DNA of 64,000 bases from Gnetum montanum (Eukaryota > Streptophyta > Gnetopsida > Gnetales > Gnetaceae). The DNA is taken from NCBI GenBank assembly GCA_015680685.1, contig MNCI01020931.1, forward strand, positions 513,907-577,906, given 5' to 3'. The position numbers and the translations under genes were made by a program. Positions 34,601 to 46,594 of this stretch are shown piece by piece; the stretch's first letter is position 1, and every line of letters begins with the position of its first letter. The notes under the pieces are model-generated. The model had not been told where the DNA came from. It worked only from the letters and a program-made list of their open reading frames with translations, and did no database searches.

Positions 34601-35314
34601 AATAGGGAAATGATCAGATAAGGTTGCGTGTTGGTGGACTTTAGTAGTAGAAAGGGTCTGCCAAAAAGAAAGGGTGGAAAAGTAATACCTATCTAACCGA
34701 CTATAAATGCGAGCCTACCCCTTACGAAGATTGTTCCAAGTGAAGCTGTTTAGAGAGCCACTAGCAGTGTCTGCGATGCCGTCCGAAAGATAGAAACGTT
34801 TCTTAAAATTTGACTAGGCTTGAAATTATTGATGCGTAAGTTGAGAGAAAACACCCCCCAGCTTGTCATGAGAGAATTCCATCATGTTAAAATCGCCACC
34901 AAAAATCCAGGGAATAGAAGGAAGGCTATGAGTGAGTTCATGCCATAGTTGGGCGCGTTCGGTAGAGTCATTGGGGGCATAAATAGAACAAACTCCGAAG
35001 GGACCATGTGAGGATGAGAAAACAGCCTAGGTCACTCGGTGACCTAAATCAGACCTGTGCTGAAGGAGTTTGTCTTTCCAATAAGCTGGATACAGAATGG
35101 TTGCACCACCTTTTCCACACTCATGCGAAGTAGCAAGAACGGAAGAATGGGGAAGAAACCCATGGGCTGATAAAGATAATTGTTCGGCTGAGATCTTGAT
35201 TTCTTGGAGGAGGAGGAAATCCAAAGTGAGATTTAAGCTAGAGATAAAGTTGCTGGCTCTTTTGCGACGAAGCCTATCAGTTAGGCCTCGGACATTCCAA
35301 GATAGGAAGTTCAT
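31637..35314 (-). pseudogene. LINE ORF2: endonuclease-reverse transcriptase
   Basis: ORF2 nicks the target and copies the LINE RNA there. The APE-type endonuclease starts at 35314 (MNFLSWNVRGL) with QEIK, FGGDFNMMEF and SDHFPI motifs. The RT shows ISNWRPITLLNVVYKIWAK, SPQQTGFVPGR, KLDYAKAYDNI, RQGCPLAPYLFII and the active-site box HFADDS. The C-terminal region reaches IKQFLWCLLHQ, the usual lead-in to the zinc-binding zf-RVT domain, where the 31743-31935 gap begins. One frame runs from 35314 to the gap with four stops, all in the endonuclease (TAG at 35029-35027, a TAA and a TAG near 34825-34815, a TAG near 34715). The RT part is open. The frame after the gap is not reliable. Confidence 0.88.
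31743..31935. other. Assembly gap (193 N)
   Basis: Run of unknown bases inside LINE ORF2, covering the expected zf-RVT domain. The true length is unknown. Confidence 1.
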
Positions 35315-36447
35315 GGAGAAGCTCTAGTTGTTATGAGTGACAAGACGGTAGAAGGATTGGGGTTAGGAGTGTCAGTTGTCATAGTAGAGGAAAGAATTGC
35401 AAAGGAGTTGCTGGTATTTACAGTTAAAGCTAGGTTAGTTTTTGGCAGAGGAGAGGAAGGAGGAGTGGTGGTGTTAGATTCTTTAGCCCTTTTCCTTCCC
35501 CCGACCATGATAAACTCATCTCATAGAAGTGAGTCTTGGGCTGATTGTGAGTGGATGATTAGTGCTTTAGACTTGGCCTTAATGAGAGAATGGGATTGAG
35601 AGGCTCTTGCCTTGAGGGGAGCAGATAAGGAAGAAGGGTGTGAAGCATTGTTAGAAGTAGAACCGAACTTAATGGGAGCGATTGTTGGGTTAGGTTGAGG
35701 AGTGACTACAGGACTGGATTTGGGAGGACTGGTTTGAGATTTTTTCTTAGCTAGAAAGGGACAGGTGAAAATGTGGTGCTCTGCACAATGGCAGTAGCTA
35801 CAGGAGTTAGGAAAATAAAAATAGTCTACCTTTTGTTTAAAAACCTTGCCTCCAGCTCCTAAAGTTAAAATGGTTTTCTTTCGGGAGATGTCTAGTTCGA
35901 TACAGTAGCGACGATAGTGAGCCCCGTTAACCTCAATTCCACGGTCGGAGATGACTCGACCTAAGGTGCTAACTATGTCTCGCTCAAGAGGTGAAAAGAT
36001 TAAAGGAAGATGAGGGAGCTCTACGTAACAAGAAATAATATTAAAGGCTGGTTCGCTGACATTGAAATCAAATTTCCAAGCCCAAGCGATAAGTGTAGCA
36101 TTACGAGCAGGGAAAATTCGAAGAGAGAGAGCTTTCTCGATTTGAGACGCCTCCAAAAGCTCAGCAAGGACAAAATTACAAGCATAATATCGAGCGTGTG
36201 AAACTTGAATTCCGTGGGTTTGTAAAATAGTTTTAATATGCAGATTGATGCTTAAAGAGTGAGGTAGATAACCTACTATTTGAAACAAAATAAAACGTGC
36301 AGAAAAGTCATGAGAAATAGAGTCAAAAATATCTTGAGGTATCAAAAAATCCAAAGAGTCTGAGTTGGGAGAACTCCCTTGAGGAGAAGAAGGCACAGCC
36401 GCTGAAGATTCGTCCATATCCTTGCCTGAAAGGAGCTCCTCGTCCAT
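35311..36447 (-). pseudogene. LINE ORF1: nucleic-acid-binding protein
   Basis: ORF1 coats LINE RNA. The start at 36447 (MDEELLSGKDMDESS) gives 378 residues. A DUF4283-like domain occupies about 30-200 (WAWKFDFNVSEPAFNI, YVELPHLPLIFSPLERDIV). A knuckle CSYCHCAEHHIFTC (CX2CX4HX4C) lies near residues 222-235, followed by a Pro/Ser/Lys-rich tail. One TGA at 35523-35521 breaks the frame. After it the same frame continues (DEFIMVGGRKRAKES) to a TGA that overlaps the ORF2 start as ATGA (35314-35311). The frame is also open upstream of 36447, but that part looks like leader sequence. Confidence 0.82.
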
Positions 36448-37171
36448 TGGAACTGGCACAACATCGGTAGGAACGCGATGGCAGCCTTGGAACAACCTGC
36501 AGCAATAGCACCACAATGCAGATCCTGCTGCCCACTGCAACCACTGCCCCACAACCACAAGAGTGTGGCATAGCGACCCTGGCTCATAGCCACCAAAGCA
36601 CGGGACTCCTGACAGATGGTCTAGCACCCCAAGGTCCTCTGTTCAAAGTTTCCCCGGTGTTGGTTTCAAATCTGAATCCAAATCTGGATCCCAGATCTGC
36701 CAATGGGGGATTCAACTCTGCTAGAGCTGAGCGCCTGCGTGAACACCGCGTACCCTGCCACGCCCACTGCAGCTCACCTCGTAGCGCCACTACAACCAGC
36801 AAAAAAACTGACCTGCAATCTCCGCGCTTAGATCTTTCACCAGAAAATGATATTTAGATTTCGTTGCTTTGAATGGACGTGAGGGTTTTTCAGATCTGAG
36901 GGTTTTTCAGCAGCACTCGTGGTTCCTGCGGTGGCAGAAAGAAAAATCCAAAGTTTTGATCGCACGGACACCAAATCCCAGCAAATTAGAGGTGGCCACG
37001 AGCAGCAGGAGGAAGAGCCACAGCCACCAGAGCGCGGCGCAGCAGCCCGCGCAGAAGCCCCGGCAGAGCCAGCGAGCCGGAGACCGCAGCGAAGCCCCGC
37101 GCGCAATAGAGGAAAACCGAGAGAACCACCATGCAACGGTCAGTAGGGAGAGTAACGGGCTGGAAAAATTC
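36448..37171 (-). other. LINE 5' leader
   Basis: GC-rich, with CAG/GCC-rich stretches near 36990-37110 and a short tandem TTTTTCAGATCTGAGGG near 36886-36910. It ends next to the target duplication. It probably contains the internal promoter that plant L1 elements need. Open frames here look like composition artefacts. Confidence 0.6.
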
Positions 37172-37185
37172 ATGCATATATTTAG
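37172..37185. repeat. LINE target-site duplication, 5' side
   Basis: ATGCATATATTTAG, identical to 31333-31346 and 31270-31283. Confidence 0.9.
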
Positions 37186-37800
37186 TAAAGATTTAAGAGG
37201 CATTTACTTTAAAGTGTTGTTATTTGAATTGTATGGGGCATTTTACTTTGAAGGATGGGCATGTTTCTCATTCCTTTTACTCTTTGCAATAATGGTGGAT
37301 CAAAGTCTTGTTGCAAATCCCAAATGCCATGACAAATAATGTTCTTGCTTGTGTTCATTTCATTGTTGCAAGCTATGAAAGAACATGGAAAATTACTCCT
37401 TTCTTATTCCTTCAATTACTCAAAAATTTTAAAAATTGAAAGCCCATGTAGCATTTGCATATTTGCAACCTACATGGCAAGCAAGTTAAAGTCAAAGAAG
37501 AAATGCCAATCTAAGAAGGAAAGCCCAATGAGGTCAATGCAACCTAAAAAGGCATATAATCATAAGCTAAATAAGAAGAGAAGAATAACAACCTAATGAA
37601 GCTCTACCCAATGACATAGTTGTGACTTGAAATAACCTACAGTCATAAGCTAAGAAAATGGTTCTCAAGTTGTAAGTTCAATGGCCAAATGTTGTAAAGC
37701 CCAACAACCCCTAAAATTGTAAGCCCTAGTGATAATGTAATGGCTTAAAAGAAGGGAACAACAAACCGAAGAAGGCAAGAAGAATAACAAGAAGCCTAAG
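37186..37800. other. AT-rich intergenic DNA
   Basis: Host DNA between the LINE and element F. A short open stretch at 37339-37596 has no recognisable domain. The final CTAAG (37796-37800) is the presumed target duplication of F. Confidence 0.5.
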
Positions 37801-38654
37801 TGATAAATCCAAAAATTTTGAGGTAACGATATTGTAGTTATGATCTCGTATGTATGATGTCGTAGATACATTATCATATAAACAATATTGCGAGGGTGCA
37901 TGCCAACCTATATAAGCAGCACTTTGGCACATAGATCTGTAGTAGATTTGATAGCTAAGTAATAGAACTCTTTCAATTTGTTTTCTTGAGTTCAGTATTT
38001 AGTAATGTGTGCCTGCAGTGTGATGTTTTGTAATTGAACGAAATCTTTATTCAAGTGTGATGTACTTGGACGCATTGCATGATCGACAATAAAGATTGAG
38101 ATTACTCTACATCATTGCAGCAACACTTATTTTTATTTCTATTCCTAATTAGTTTACCATTAACTATTTTCATAGTTAATATTTACGATCACTTACAATT
38201 TACTTTTAATATCGTTAAGTGGAATGAGTATGACTAATCTCGAGCATGTAAGTGTAACTACTTGGTAATCTAGTAGTACTATCACTTAATACACCCAGTA
38301 GTGTAGTATTTGGTAATCCCACTAGTAGTTGCACAAAGTCCAAAGTGTGATCGGAAGATCAAAATTGGCTACTCATCACATAGGCTAGTTTAGATTTATT
38401 TTATTGTCATCTAGATTTGGAAACCTTTATTTTCACTTCATATTTACTAGGAGCATAATAGCCAATTCAACCTCAATTATCATATAGTTAAACCATATGC
38501 ATTGATTTCGCTAACTCACATGGGAAGACAATGATTATGAACACTAACTAATTACTAGTATAATTACATTGCCTTATATGTGAAGTTTGACCAGGATTGT
38601 GCATGAACACTTGTATCTCATATGTTTGGGTGTTGGATACTTCACCACTCATCA
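37801..38654 (+). repeat. 5' LTR of element F
   Basis: 854 bp, TGATAAATCC...CTCATCA. U3 has diverged GATATTG/GATATC-like units (ACGATATTGTAG, CAATATTGCG). TATATAA lies at 37909-37915 and AATAAAGA near 38090. U5 shows repeated TTGGTAATC...TAGTAG units. The start matches that of B's LTR. Confidence 0.8.
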
Positions 38655-38655
38655 T

Positions 38656-38673
38656 TAGCATCGTTGTCAAGGA
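38656..38673 (+). promoter_or_regulatory. Primer binding site of F
   Basis: TAGCATCGTTGTCAAGGA, a decayed tRNA-Asp complement, one base after the LTR. Confidence 0.7.
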
Positions 38674-38792
38674 TAAGTTAATGTTATACTAAGTAATTAA
38701 ATTTTCCAAAGTTCATTGTATTAGAAGCTAACTCTAATCTTCACAACCTTAATATAAAGCACACTTAACACAAATCGTCAAAAAATAATAAT

Positions 38793-41140
38793 ATGATTTC
38801 ACATAATGATCAACTATTACCTACAAAGAAAACAAGGAGTAGTGACAGAATTGCTAATGAAGAAGAATTGGGAATGCTAATGTAGACACATATTACTTAC
38901 ACTCACACTGATCCATACCATCCAAACTTTACCTTCATATTCCATCAAGACAAACAAATGAGGTGGAGAGACATGCAAGGCAATATAGTCATACCTCCTA
39001 AACGTGCAACACTAAACATGCTACAAACTACTCTAAGAGGAATGTACTTGGACCAAATTCAAAAAGGGTATCATGTGACTCAACACATGACCAGACCCTA
39101 TGAACCTATAAGGGAACAAATTAAGAGAGATGCTACTATGGAGGTCAAACATGTTCATACCAAAGGGAAGAAAGCTAACACATTTGTTGTCATAGAAGAG
39201 CTTGATGTTGATCAATTCATTTCGGAATGACTCCACCAAAACCATAAGGAGTCATCAAAGACACCTATCATTAGACTAGATGAATCTGTCAAAGCCTCAC
39301 TTCACTCTATCGTGGTAGAGCCACACAAGCAGGAGGCTCTAACTCAAGACACAAGTGGAACTCTAGGCCAAGGGATCCTGCTAAGTCCTACAAGGAAACT
39401 TACAAGAGTCATAAAAGGAGAACCAACCAACACTGTTCTCCTACTACCTGCTCTACTTCATCATGATCATCAGAGGACTATGATAGGAGACATCACAAGT
39501 ACTAAGACTTTGATAGGGAAAAGAGAAGAGCTCATGGTCATCATGACTGATACTCAAGGTATTTTGATTCAAAAGATGAGGAGTATGAAAGAAGGAGACA
39601 CAGAGAGAGAAGAGAGGATCAAGAGAAGCACAAGCATAGAAGGGGTCACTGCTAACATAGAGCCCATGAACCTGATCATGATAATGAACCCCTTATGGCA
39701 ACCCAAAACATGATCAACATTTAGGAAGCAATCTACATACCAACTAAACACATGAGAGACAACTGAATCAAACAACTAGATATGAATAACATGCCTTGAT
39801 TTGAAGGAGCTTACAATGCTGATTCTTAGCATCACCTTCAAGCATTCAATGATGCCTATTTCCTTTAAAACATAGAGAGTGACTGGCAAAAATTGAAGCT
39901 ATTTCCTAGAACACTTGTGAAGGAAGCAGAAAGCTAGTATAGGTCACTGGAACATGAATCCATCAGATGATGGAGTACCATGCTTGAGATTTTCAAAGAC
40001 AAATATTAGATATATTCATGAGTGTCGAACCTAAGAAAGCGAATCTAGAACTAGAAATAAGGGACTCACAAGACCCTTGATGCAGCAATGGACAAATATT
40101 ATTCATTGTTACATAGATGCCTTAGCCATGGATTTTCATCAAAGGAATAGCTAAGGCATACTATAGATGGGCTAAGAAGCAAAATAAGAGAGACCCTTGG
40201 GATTTATGCTCAAGGAAGACTATTAGAATTACTCGTTGATCAAATTCAAAGACTCATCAATCAAGTGGCAAAAGAAGAAGGAGTGCTCAAGAAAATGGAA
40301 TTAGTTGAAGAATACAATAGGGATCCATCAATCTGGAAAAGAGATGCATGGATGTGTGATACTTAAGAGGAAGAAACCTTAAATCAAGTCATCAGGAAAG
40401 AGATACTACCAAGTTAGAAATCTATTGTCAATGTAGCAGCATAGGTAGTGAAAATGTGGAATTCAGTAGATGAATGATGCACAACATCATTAATGATTAT
40501 GGAGGAGAAAGTAGACCAAGTGCTCAGAAGAGGCAAAGACAAAAAGAAGAAGAAGGAATTTGGGCAAAAGGGCAAAGTTTCTTTAGTAGTTGGGTACTTA
40601 GACACTAGCTCCACAAATGATGAAGGTTGCATTATGTGCTAGTACGAGTATTGTAAGGGATGTTGTATAGTCATGGTACATTTGCAAGAATTTGGGGCAT
40701 ACACACTTAACCCATGATTTGTTCAAAAGAAAATGTCCAAACAGTTACATTGTTCTCAAGGTAACTACAAACAACAACCTTAAGCAATGTACTATCCTAG
40801 TGGAGCCTTGCCATAGCTATAGGAGCATTGCCATCAACAATGGTAGCAATCACAATCATGGGCCATGCCACTGTCGCACTAAATGTATCCATACTGATAA
40901 CCTAATCCTTATGGATACTATGTCAAGCATCCATTCTTGTTTGATCATGCAATTATTCAAACCCCATAGTACTATTCAGCAGAATACCACAAATCAATGC
41001 CACCAAGGACTGATTCCAACTTATATATGCATCCACCAACAACTAGACCTTCTACTCAACACTTTAGTCCTATGCCAATAGTGCCACCTCATGTTATGTA
41101 GGGGAACTTGCCATCACAACCTTAGCCAAAAAGAGCTACA
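38793..41140 (+). pseudogene. Gag of element F
   Basis: Starts at 38793 (MISHNDQLLPTKKTRSSDRI). It has the YHPNFTFIFHQDKQMRWRDM block, the central gag near 39780-40250, the acidic linker, and the knuckle near 40627-40665 with one cysteine changed (C-IM-C then a stop, YEYCKGCC). The Tyr/Pro/Gln-rich tail follows. It keeps glutamine (CAA, 38946-38948) at the codon that is amber in A, B and E. Many other stops. Confidence 0.7.
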
Positions 41141-41289
41141 AGGGTAGTCAATGCACATGAGAGGAAGGTTACTTAAGAGTCTCAACCCAAGAAATGACCA
41201 TTCTTTAGAACAAGCCCAAAGAAGACTTAGCAGATGGTGAACACATATAACTCCATTGCATCCACATCGAGTCCTTTCCAATGTAATAA

Positions 41290-41800
41290 GCTTCCAACTT
41301 TGTCAAGTTCAAACATCACAACTATCAGGCTCATAAAAACAACAACCCATTGGATCAAGGTAGGGGATTTTTCATAGAAAAGAACTAATCCAAGAAGTCT
41401 CTTGATTTATCTCCAAATAGTTGGACAAAAACCATGCAAAGCTCTATTAGATTCTAGGTTTGGAGTAAATCTGATATCTCAAGACATGTACCAAGCCTAG
41501 AACCTTCCACCACTAAGGAAAAGTAACATTTGTTTAGAGCTCACAAACTAGTCAATCACAGTTCCACTTGGACAAGTGGATGATGTGATTGCCACCATCA
41601 ATGGCTAGTCCTATCCTACTAATTTTCTAGTAATGCATGTGGAGAAAAACAAGGGAGAGTTCCCAATTATCATTGGAAGAGCTTGGCTTAGCACCATGGA
41701 TGCTAAGCTTAGAATTCATGATTTATCCTTGGAAATTTCCAAGGAAGATGAAGTTAGAATCATACACAAATGAAGGGTTCCATGTATCGTATACAACAAT
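41290..41800 (+). pseudogene. Retropepsin-like protease of F
   Basis: Contains ALLDSRFGVNLIS near 41440-41475 and FPIIIGRAWLSTMDAKL near 41660-41710. The catalytic triad reads DSR instead of DSG. Two or more stops. Confidence 0.65.
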
Positions 41801-42089
41801 CATGAGTGCAATTGCATGCAAAGAATTTCGACCATTAAACAAAAAGAGACTAAGGCATGTAATCAATGCATAGAAACAAGTTTTATGCAAAATTTCCTAT
41901 ATGCAACAACCACCCAATAAGAGGGCACCTAGTGGCTGATTACTAGTGAAGAAATCCAATTTGATAAGTACATAGAACTAGAGGAATAGATTATTAGTAC
42001 GTACGTGGCAAAAGTAGATAAGTTGGAGGATAAGATACTCTTACCCTCAGAATAATTAGGAGGAAAAAATAGATGGGGGACACTTGGAA

Positions 42090-43813
42090 ATCCCAGACAC
42101 AATGGAACTAGAACTGCTATAATTGAAGGCCTTATTGACAACATTATAATATGCATTTTTGAATAACAAGAAGCTAGTAATTATCAATGCCAACCTAGAT
42201 AAGGGACAAAAAGGGAAACTACTAGAAGTTCTTAACAAATGGTCTACAACATTCATGTGGTCTTATGATGATATCATAGGAATTGATCCATGAATTTGCC
42301 AACATCAAATCTACAGTGATCATGTAGTCAAACCAAAACACCAACCTCAATGAAGACTTAATTCTAAACTCAAGGAGGTAGTCATAAAGAATTGGAAAAT
42401 TTGTTAAAGGCATAATTAATTTATCCAATTGTGAATAGTGAATGGATAAGCCCATTGGTGATAGTTCTAAAGAAGGAAAGAAAATGATGCATTTGCATCA
42501 ACTTCTGGTTATTGAACTTAGCCACATTTAAGGATCATTTTCTATTGCCCTTTGTTGATCAAGTCTTAGACACAATTTCAAGACATGAGTACTATAGTTT
42601 TTTTGATAAGTACAATAGATACAATCAAATCTGCATTGCACCAAAGGACTAAGAGAAAACCATGTTCACTAGTCCATGGGGAATGTTTGCTTATAGATAG
42701 ATGCCTTTCAATCTATGCAATGTGCCAACAACCCTCCAGAGATTGGTTTTATGCATTTTCCAAAACCAAATAGACAATGGTGTTGAAGTTTTCATAGATG
42801 ATTTCTCCACATACGGGCTGGATTTTAAAGAAGCCATAGACCGGTTGGAGCAAGTACTTAAAAGATGTGTTGAAACTAATTTGAAGCTCAATTGGTAGAA
42901 GAGCCATCTTATGGTCTATGAAAGCATAGTATTGGGACACAAAATCTCCCAAAAGGATATAGAGGTAGATACTAAAAAAATCAAAGTCATCAAAAATATC
43001 ACTCAAAGGCTGTAGATAGTAAAATATGTAAGATCCTTTTTGGGCCATACGGGATACTATAGAAGATTTATTGAAAACTTCTCAAAAATAGCCAAATTGC
43101 TAGTAGAACTCACAAAGAAAGATGCACCTTTTAAGTGGATTGATTCATGTGAAAAGGTAGCCAAAACTTTAAAATAGAAGTTAGTTGACACACCAATCCT
43201 TCAAGCTCTAGATTAGTTAAGGCCCCTTCATATCATGATTGATGCCTCCAACTATGCACTTGGCATAGTACTAACATAACTTGATGATCAAAAGAAACCA
43301 TACTACATACACTATACTTGCAAGAGCATCACCAGAGCAAAATTAAACTACACCACAACTAAAAAGAAGTTGATGGCTGTGGTGTATGTTCTTGAAAACT
43401 TTAGACGTTATATGCTTAGTTACCAGATCTATGTTCACATAGACTATAGTGCCATCCAATTTTTAATGAACAACCCAATAGTCAGTCCTAGAGTGATAAG
43501 ATGGCTTGTGGTTATTCAAGAGTTTAACATCATAATGACTGATAAAAAAGGGATAGAAAATGGTGTAGCTGATCATTTATCAAGGTTGAAATGGGACACA
43601 GAAAACCAAGTAGAACCCTTATCTGACCAATTTTCTAATGAGGACCTCTTCACTAGAACAACAAAGCCTATAAATTCAATACAACATCCATGGAATGGAA
43701 AGTACCTAATGTATCTCACCACACAAAAGCTTCCTATTGAATGGAATAGAAAACAATGTGAACAATTCCTTCACAAAGCTAAACAATACATGGAAATAAA
43801 TGGTAACCTATGA
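42090..43813 (+). pseudogene. Reverse transcriptase-RNase H of F
   Basis: RT motifs in order: KDHFLLPFVDQVLDTI (near 42530), FTSPWGMFAYR, MPFNLCNVPTT, the active-site box VFIDDFSTYG (about 42788-42817) with both aspartates kept, and SFLGHTGYYRRFIENFSKIA. RNase H follows with IMIDASNYALG, TTTKKKLMAVVYVLENFRRY and a C-terminal GVADHLSRL (open 43370-43813). Stops fall at glutamine or tryptophan positions. It is the cleanest RT in the window after the LINE. Confidence 0.82.
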
Positions 43814-44960
43814 AAAATGTATGCATATGGACTTGTTAGGTGGTGTGTACCTAATCGTGACCAACAAAGAGTGTTATAAGACATCCATGAAGGTCCATGT
43901 GGTGGCCACTATGTAGGGCATAGAACAACACTTAAATTATTGATGGTAGGCTACTTCTGGCCTACTTTGTTCAAATACGCATGCACTTTTGCCCAATCAT
44001 GTGAACATTACCAAAGAGATGAAGGAATTACAACTAGACATGAAGGGCTACAACACTGGATACAACTGCTAGAACCTTTTGATATTTGGGAAATTGATTT
44101 TATGAGGTCCATTCAACTGATGTCAAATAGAAAAGCATACATTATTATGAATCTGGATTATTACACAAAGTAGGTAGAGGTAGTTGTAGTAAAAGATTAT
44201 ATAACAAAAATAGCTACCAATTTTTTCCAACAACATGTGGTGAATTGATTTAGTATACCTAGAACACTAATATCAAATAATGGGACCCACTTCACTAGTG
44301 CTACCTTTAAGAAACTCATGAAACAACTTGGGGTCAACCATAAATTAACAACACCATATCATCCCCAAGAAAATAGTAAAGCTAAAGTCACTAATCATGA
44401 AATTGCTAGAATACTTACTAGGATTGTTAGTAGGCTTAGACATAATTGGAGTACGAAATTAAATGATGCTATATGGGCTTATAGAATATCTTGGAAATTA
44501 CCTATAGGGTATACCCCATATGAGTTAGTCTATGGAAATTTACCGACACTTCCAATCTAGGCAGAACTTCATACTTTAGCTATTGCTAGTGAACTTGACC
44601 TTGATTTGAGTTTATCACAAAAGGAACATCTAATGAATCTGAATCTTTTAGATGAAAATAGACAATTAGCACTTATGTGTAGTGAAGTCCACAAGCACTA
44701 TTCAAAACTTAGGCATGATTTGTAGATAAGAAATATAACCCTACAACTAGGCGATAAGGTCCTCTATTACAATCCTAGTCATTTACCCCAAAAGGTTAAA
44801 TTTTAGACAATTTGGGAGGGACATTACATAGTACATGTTACTTATCTATTTGGTGCCTTACATATTCATCGCTCATCTATCCCACATAAGCTTATCCTTG
44901 TCAATATCCAACAAGTCAAACCATACTATCAAACGAATCTACCCAAAATACTCACTAGTA
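43814..44960 (+). pseudogene. Integrase of F
   Basis: HHCC zinc domain: GGHYVGHRTT keeps both histidines, and the CxxC site reads CEHY. Core: WEIDFM (first Asp), then SNNGTHF where SDNGTHF is expected, and NSKAKVTN where a glutamate is expected, so two of the three DDE residues are lost. The C-terminal part reads DAIWAYRISWKLPIGYTPYE and a chromodomain-free tail ending near NIQQVKPYY. The protein could not catalyse integration. Confidence 0.8.
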
Positions 44961-46594
44961 TTCCACTTGTTCCATCTTTCATTTCCCTAATCTTCATAAT
45001 AGTCATGGGGGTTTCCATTTAAAATCATAGCTACCTTACTAATTTTTCAATTTTTTGTTTTACAATTCTATTCATTTTTCACATTCCTTTACATTTTTTT
45101 CATTCTTTTATACTTTCTCATTTCTTCAATCTTTCACATTCTTTAATAATTTTCAATTCTTAAACATTTTTCATTCTTTATACTTTTCATAATTTTTACC
45201 ATCTTTCCCATTTCTTTTATACTTTGTTTCAAACCCTTTGTAAATGATTTTTGATCATTAATAAAACACATTTAACTAAAGGCAAGATGTAGCCCAATAA
45301 GGTGAAAATTTCTCTATGTTATCAAGTCATAAAAGATTGATTATTTGCATAGTGAGCCCACATCATCCATCTATCCATTCCATGAATAAGAGGTTCTTAC
45401 CATGGCCATAATGATATTCTTTCCATCATCAAACTATGAATAAACTTGTGATCATTATGCCTGGACAAAAAACTAAAGAACCAAGTGGAATGAAAAGGGT
45501 GTAACATTAAGGGGACTTGTGGGTTCTTTTTGGACTATTATTATAAGTTCTATCATGTTACTAAGGTTGTATTATATCCTTGGAGATCTAATGAAGATGG
45601 GAGTAAGAGTAAAATAAGTGTTACCTTAAAAACATTAACATAAATAACAAATAAAGGGCACAAAATAAGTTTCTAGGGGTTCCATTGGAAAGACATGTTA
45701 CCCATGCTTGAAGGTAGGTAGCTTCTTAGAAATGTAAAAATAAAAATAAAGTGCCATAAATAATTTCCTCCTTTGGACAATATGCCAAGTAACAATACTC
45801 TTTGTAACATTGATAGTCTTACGATTGTAATTCCAAGTAATGAAATGAGGTGATGTCACTAGAATGTGGTCTAGACTTGGTTTGAATCTTGGAAAAAAAG
45901 GCTAATGATTACCTTAACCACTAATAAAGCATAAGAACTTATTATTCCTATGGTAAGAAACCTTACATCTTGATTTTTGCAGTCCCTTCTAAAACCATTT
46001 CATCTCATTGTTTGAATAATCATAACTTATGATTTTGTCTAACATAAAGTTATTTTTCCAATTTTGTGATACTAATATGTGTATCTTGCTAAACAAGTAT
46101 GTGTTACATTCAACTCCTTAAGTGCCTAAGGACACTTCTAGGCATGGTTGTACAAGGGCATTAAGGGCTGGAGCCTACTTTGGAAAGGACCCACTTGTAT
46201 AACTATTGTATCTTATATCTGTCAAGGGATTCCACATCATCCTGAGTCTTCCAATTCCAATAGCTAACAATAAATACTTCCCATACCATTCACACTATCT
46301 ATTCTAATGACACAACAATGTTGTCTTTCTCATCCATTTTATCAATACCTCATATACTTTCATAGCCCAAGATTAATTAATCATAGACTTTCAACGCTTA
46401 TTTTTCACAACTAAAGCATCATCTCCATATCAAGACTCTTTCAACATGATGCATATCATTGAAATATCCTATGGGACTTAATTTTTTCCAAGAAAAACAT
46501 TCAAAAATTTTGATTTTTCAATGGTGCACTCAAATCTACGATATTGCAGGCACCTACGATATTACATTTATGATATCGCATCCATAAATACTAT
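44961..46594 (+). other. Post-pol non-coding region of F
   Basis: Begins with AGTCATGGGGG at 45001-45011, then T-rich pyrimidine repeats (to about 45230), sequence aligning with A 12700-13180 and E 53700-54500 (GGGCATTAAGGGC...CCTACTTTGG...GGACCCACT), and ends with GATATTG/GATATCGC modules (about 46540-46582) and CCATAAATA. No gene. E is inserted right after this TATA-like motif (presumed target ACTAT, 46590-46594). Confidence 0.65.
46535..46594 (+). promoter_or_regulatory. U3-like internal module of F
   Basis: Three modules (CTACGATATTGCAGGC, CCTACGATATTACA, ATGATATCGCATCC) followed by CCATAAATA. They resemble F's own LTR U3 (ACGATATTGTAG near 37827) but lie before the expected ORF3, about 8 kb from the LTR. 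The flanking sequence aligns with element E around 54740-54800, so this is not a displaced LTR. Confidence 0.5.

Larger units (their letters stand above)
31347..37171 (-). mobile_element. Plant L1-type LINE, nearly full length
   Basis: A 5.8-kb non-LTR retrotransposon on the minus strand with a GC-rich 5' leader, ORF1 with a DUF4283-like domain and a zinc knuckle, and ORF2 with endonuclease and RT. It is flanked by a 14-bp duplication ATGCATATATTTAG (31333-31346 and 37172-37185), so both ends are defined. The 3' end has no poly(A); it ends in a GGGGT-CCGAC-ACCCC hairpin. Five in-frame stops are visible and part of ORF2 is hidden by an assembly gap. It is a recent insertion by its perfect duplication, but not coding-competent as assembled. 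Confidence 0.9.
37801..46594 (+). mobile_element. Element F: Athila-like retrotransposon, 3' end displaced
   Basis: Plus-strand element with LTR, primer site, gag, protease, RT, RNase H, integrase and post-pol non-coding region in canonical Ty3 order. It is interrupted at 46595 by element E, exactly in the promoter-like region before ORF3. F's ORF3 and 3' LTR should lie beyond E, outside the window. Pol is in long open stretches compared with B, but still has many stops and changed catalytic residues. Confidence 0.85.

Noticed and set aside
36869-37339. 156-codon plus frame in the LINE leader
   Set aside because: Antisense to the LINE and driven by GC-rich simple sequence; extends across the LINE boundary into flanking DNA.
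37339-37596. 85-codon plus frame, Lys-rich
   Set aside because: No domain, no start context and AT-rich intergenic composition.
46535-46594. Truncated 3' LTR of element F
   Set aside because: No polypurine tract or TGATAAATCC start precedes it, and its flank aligns with E's internal region near 54740-54800, so it was treated as an internal module.
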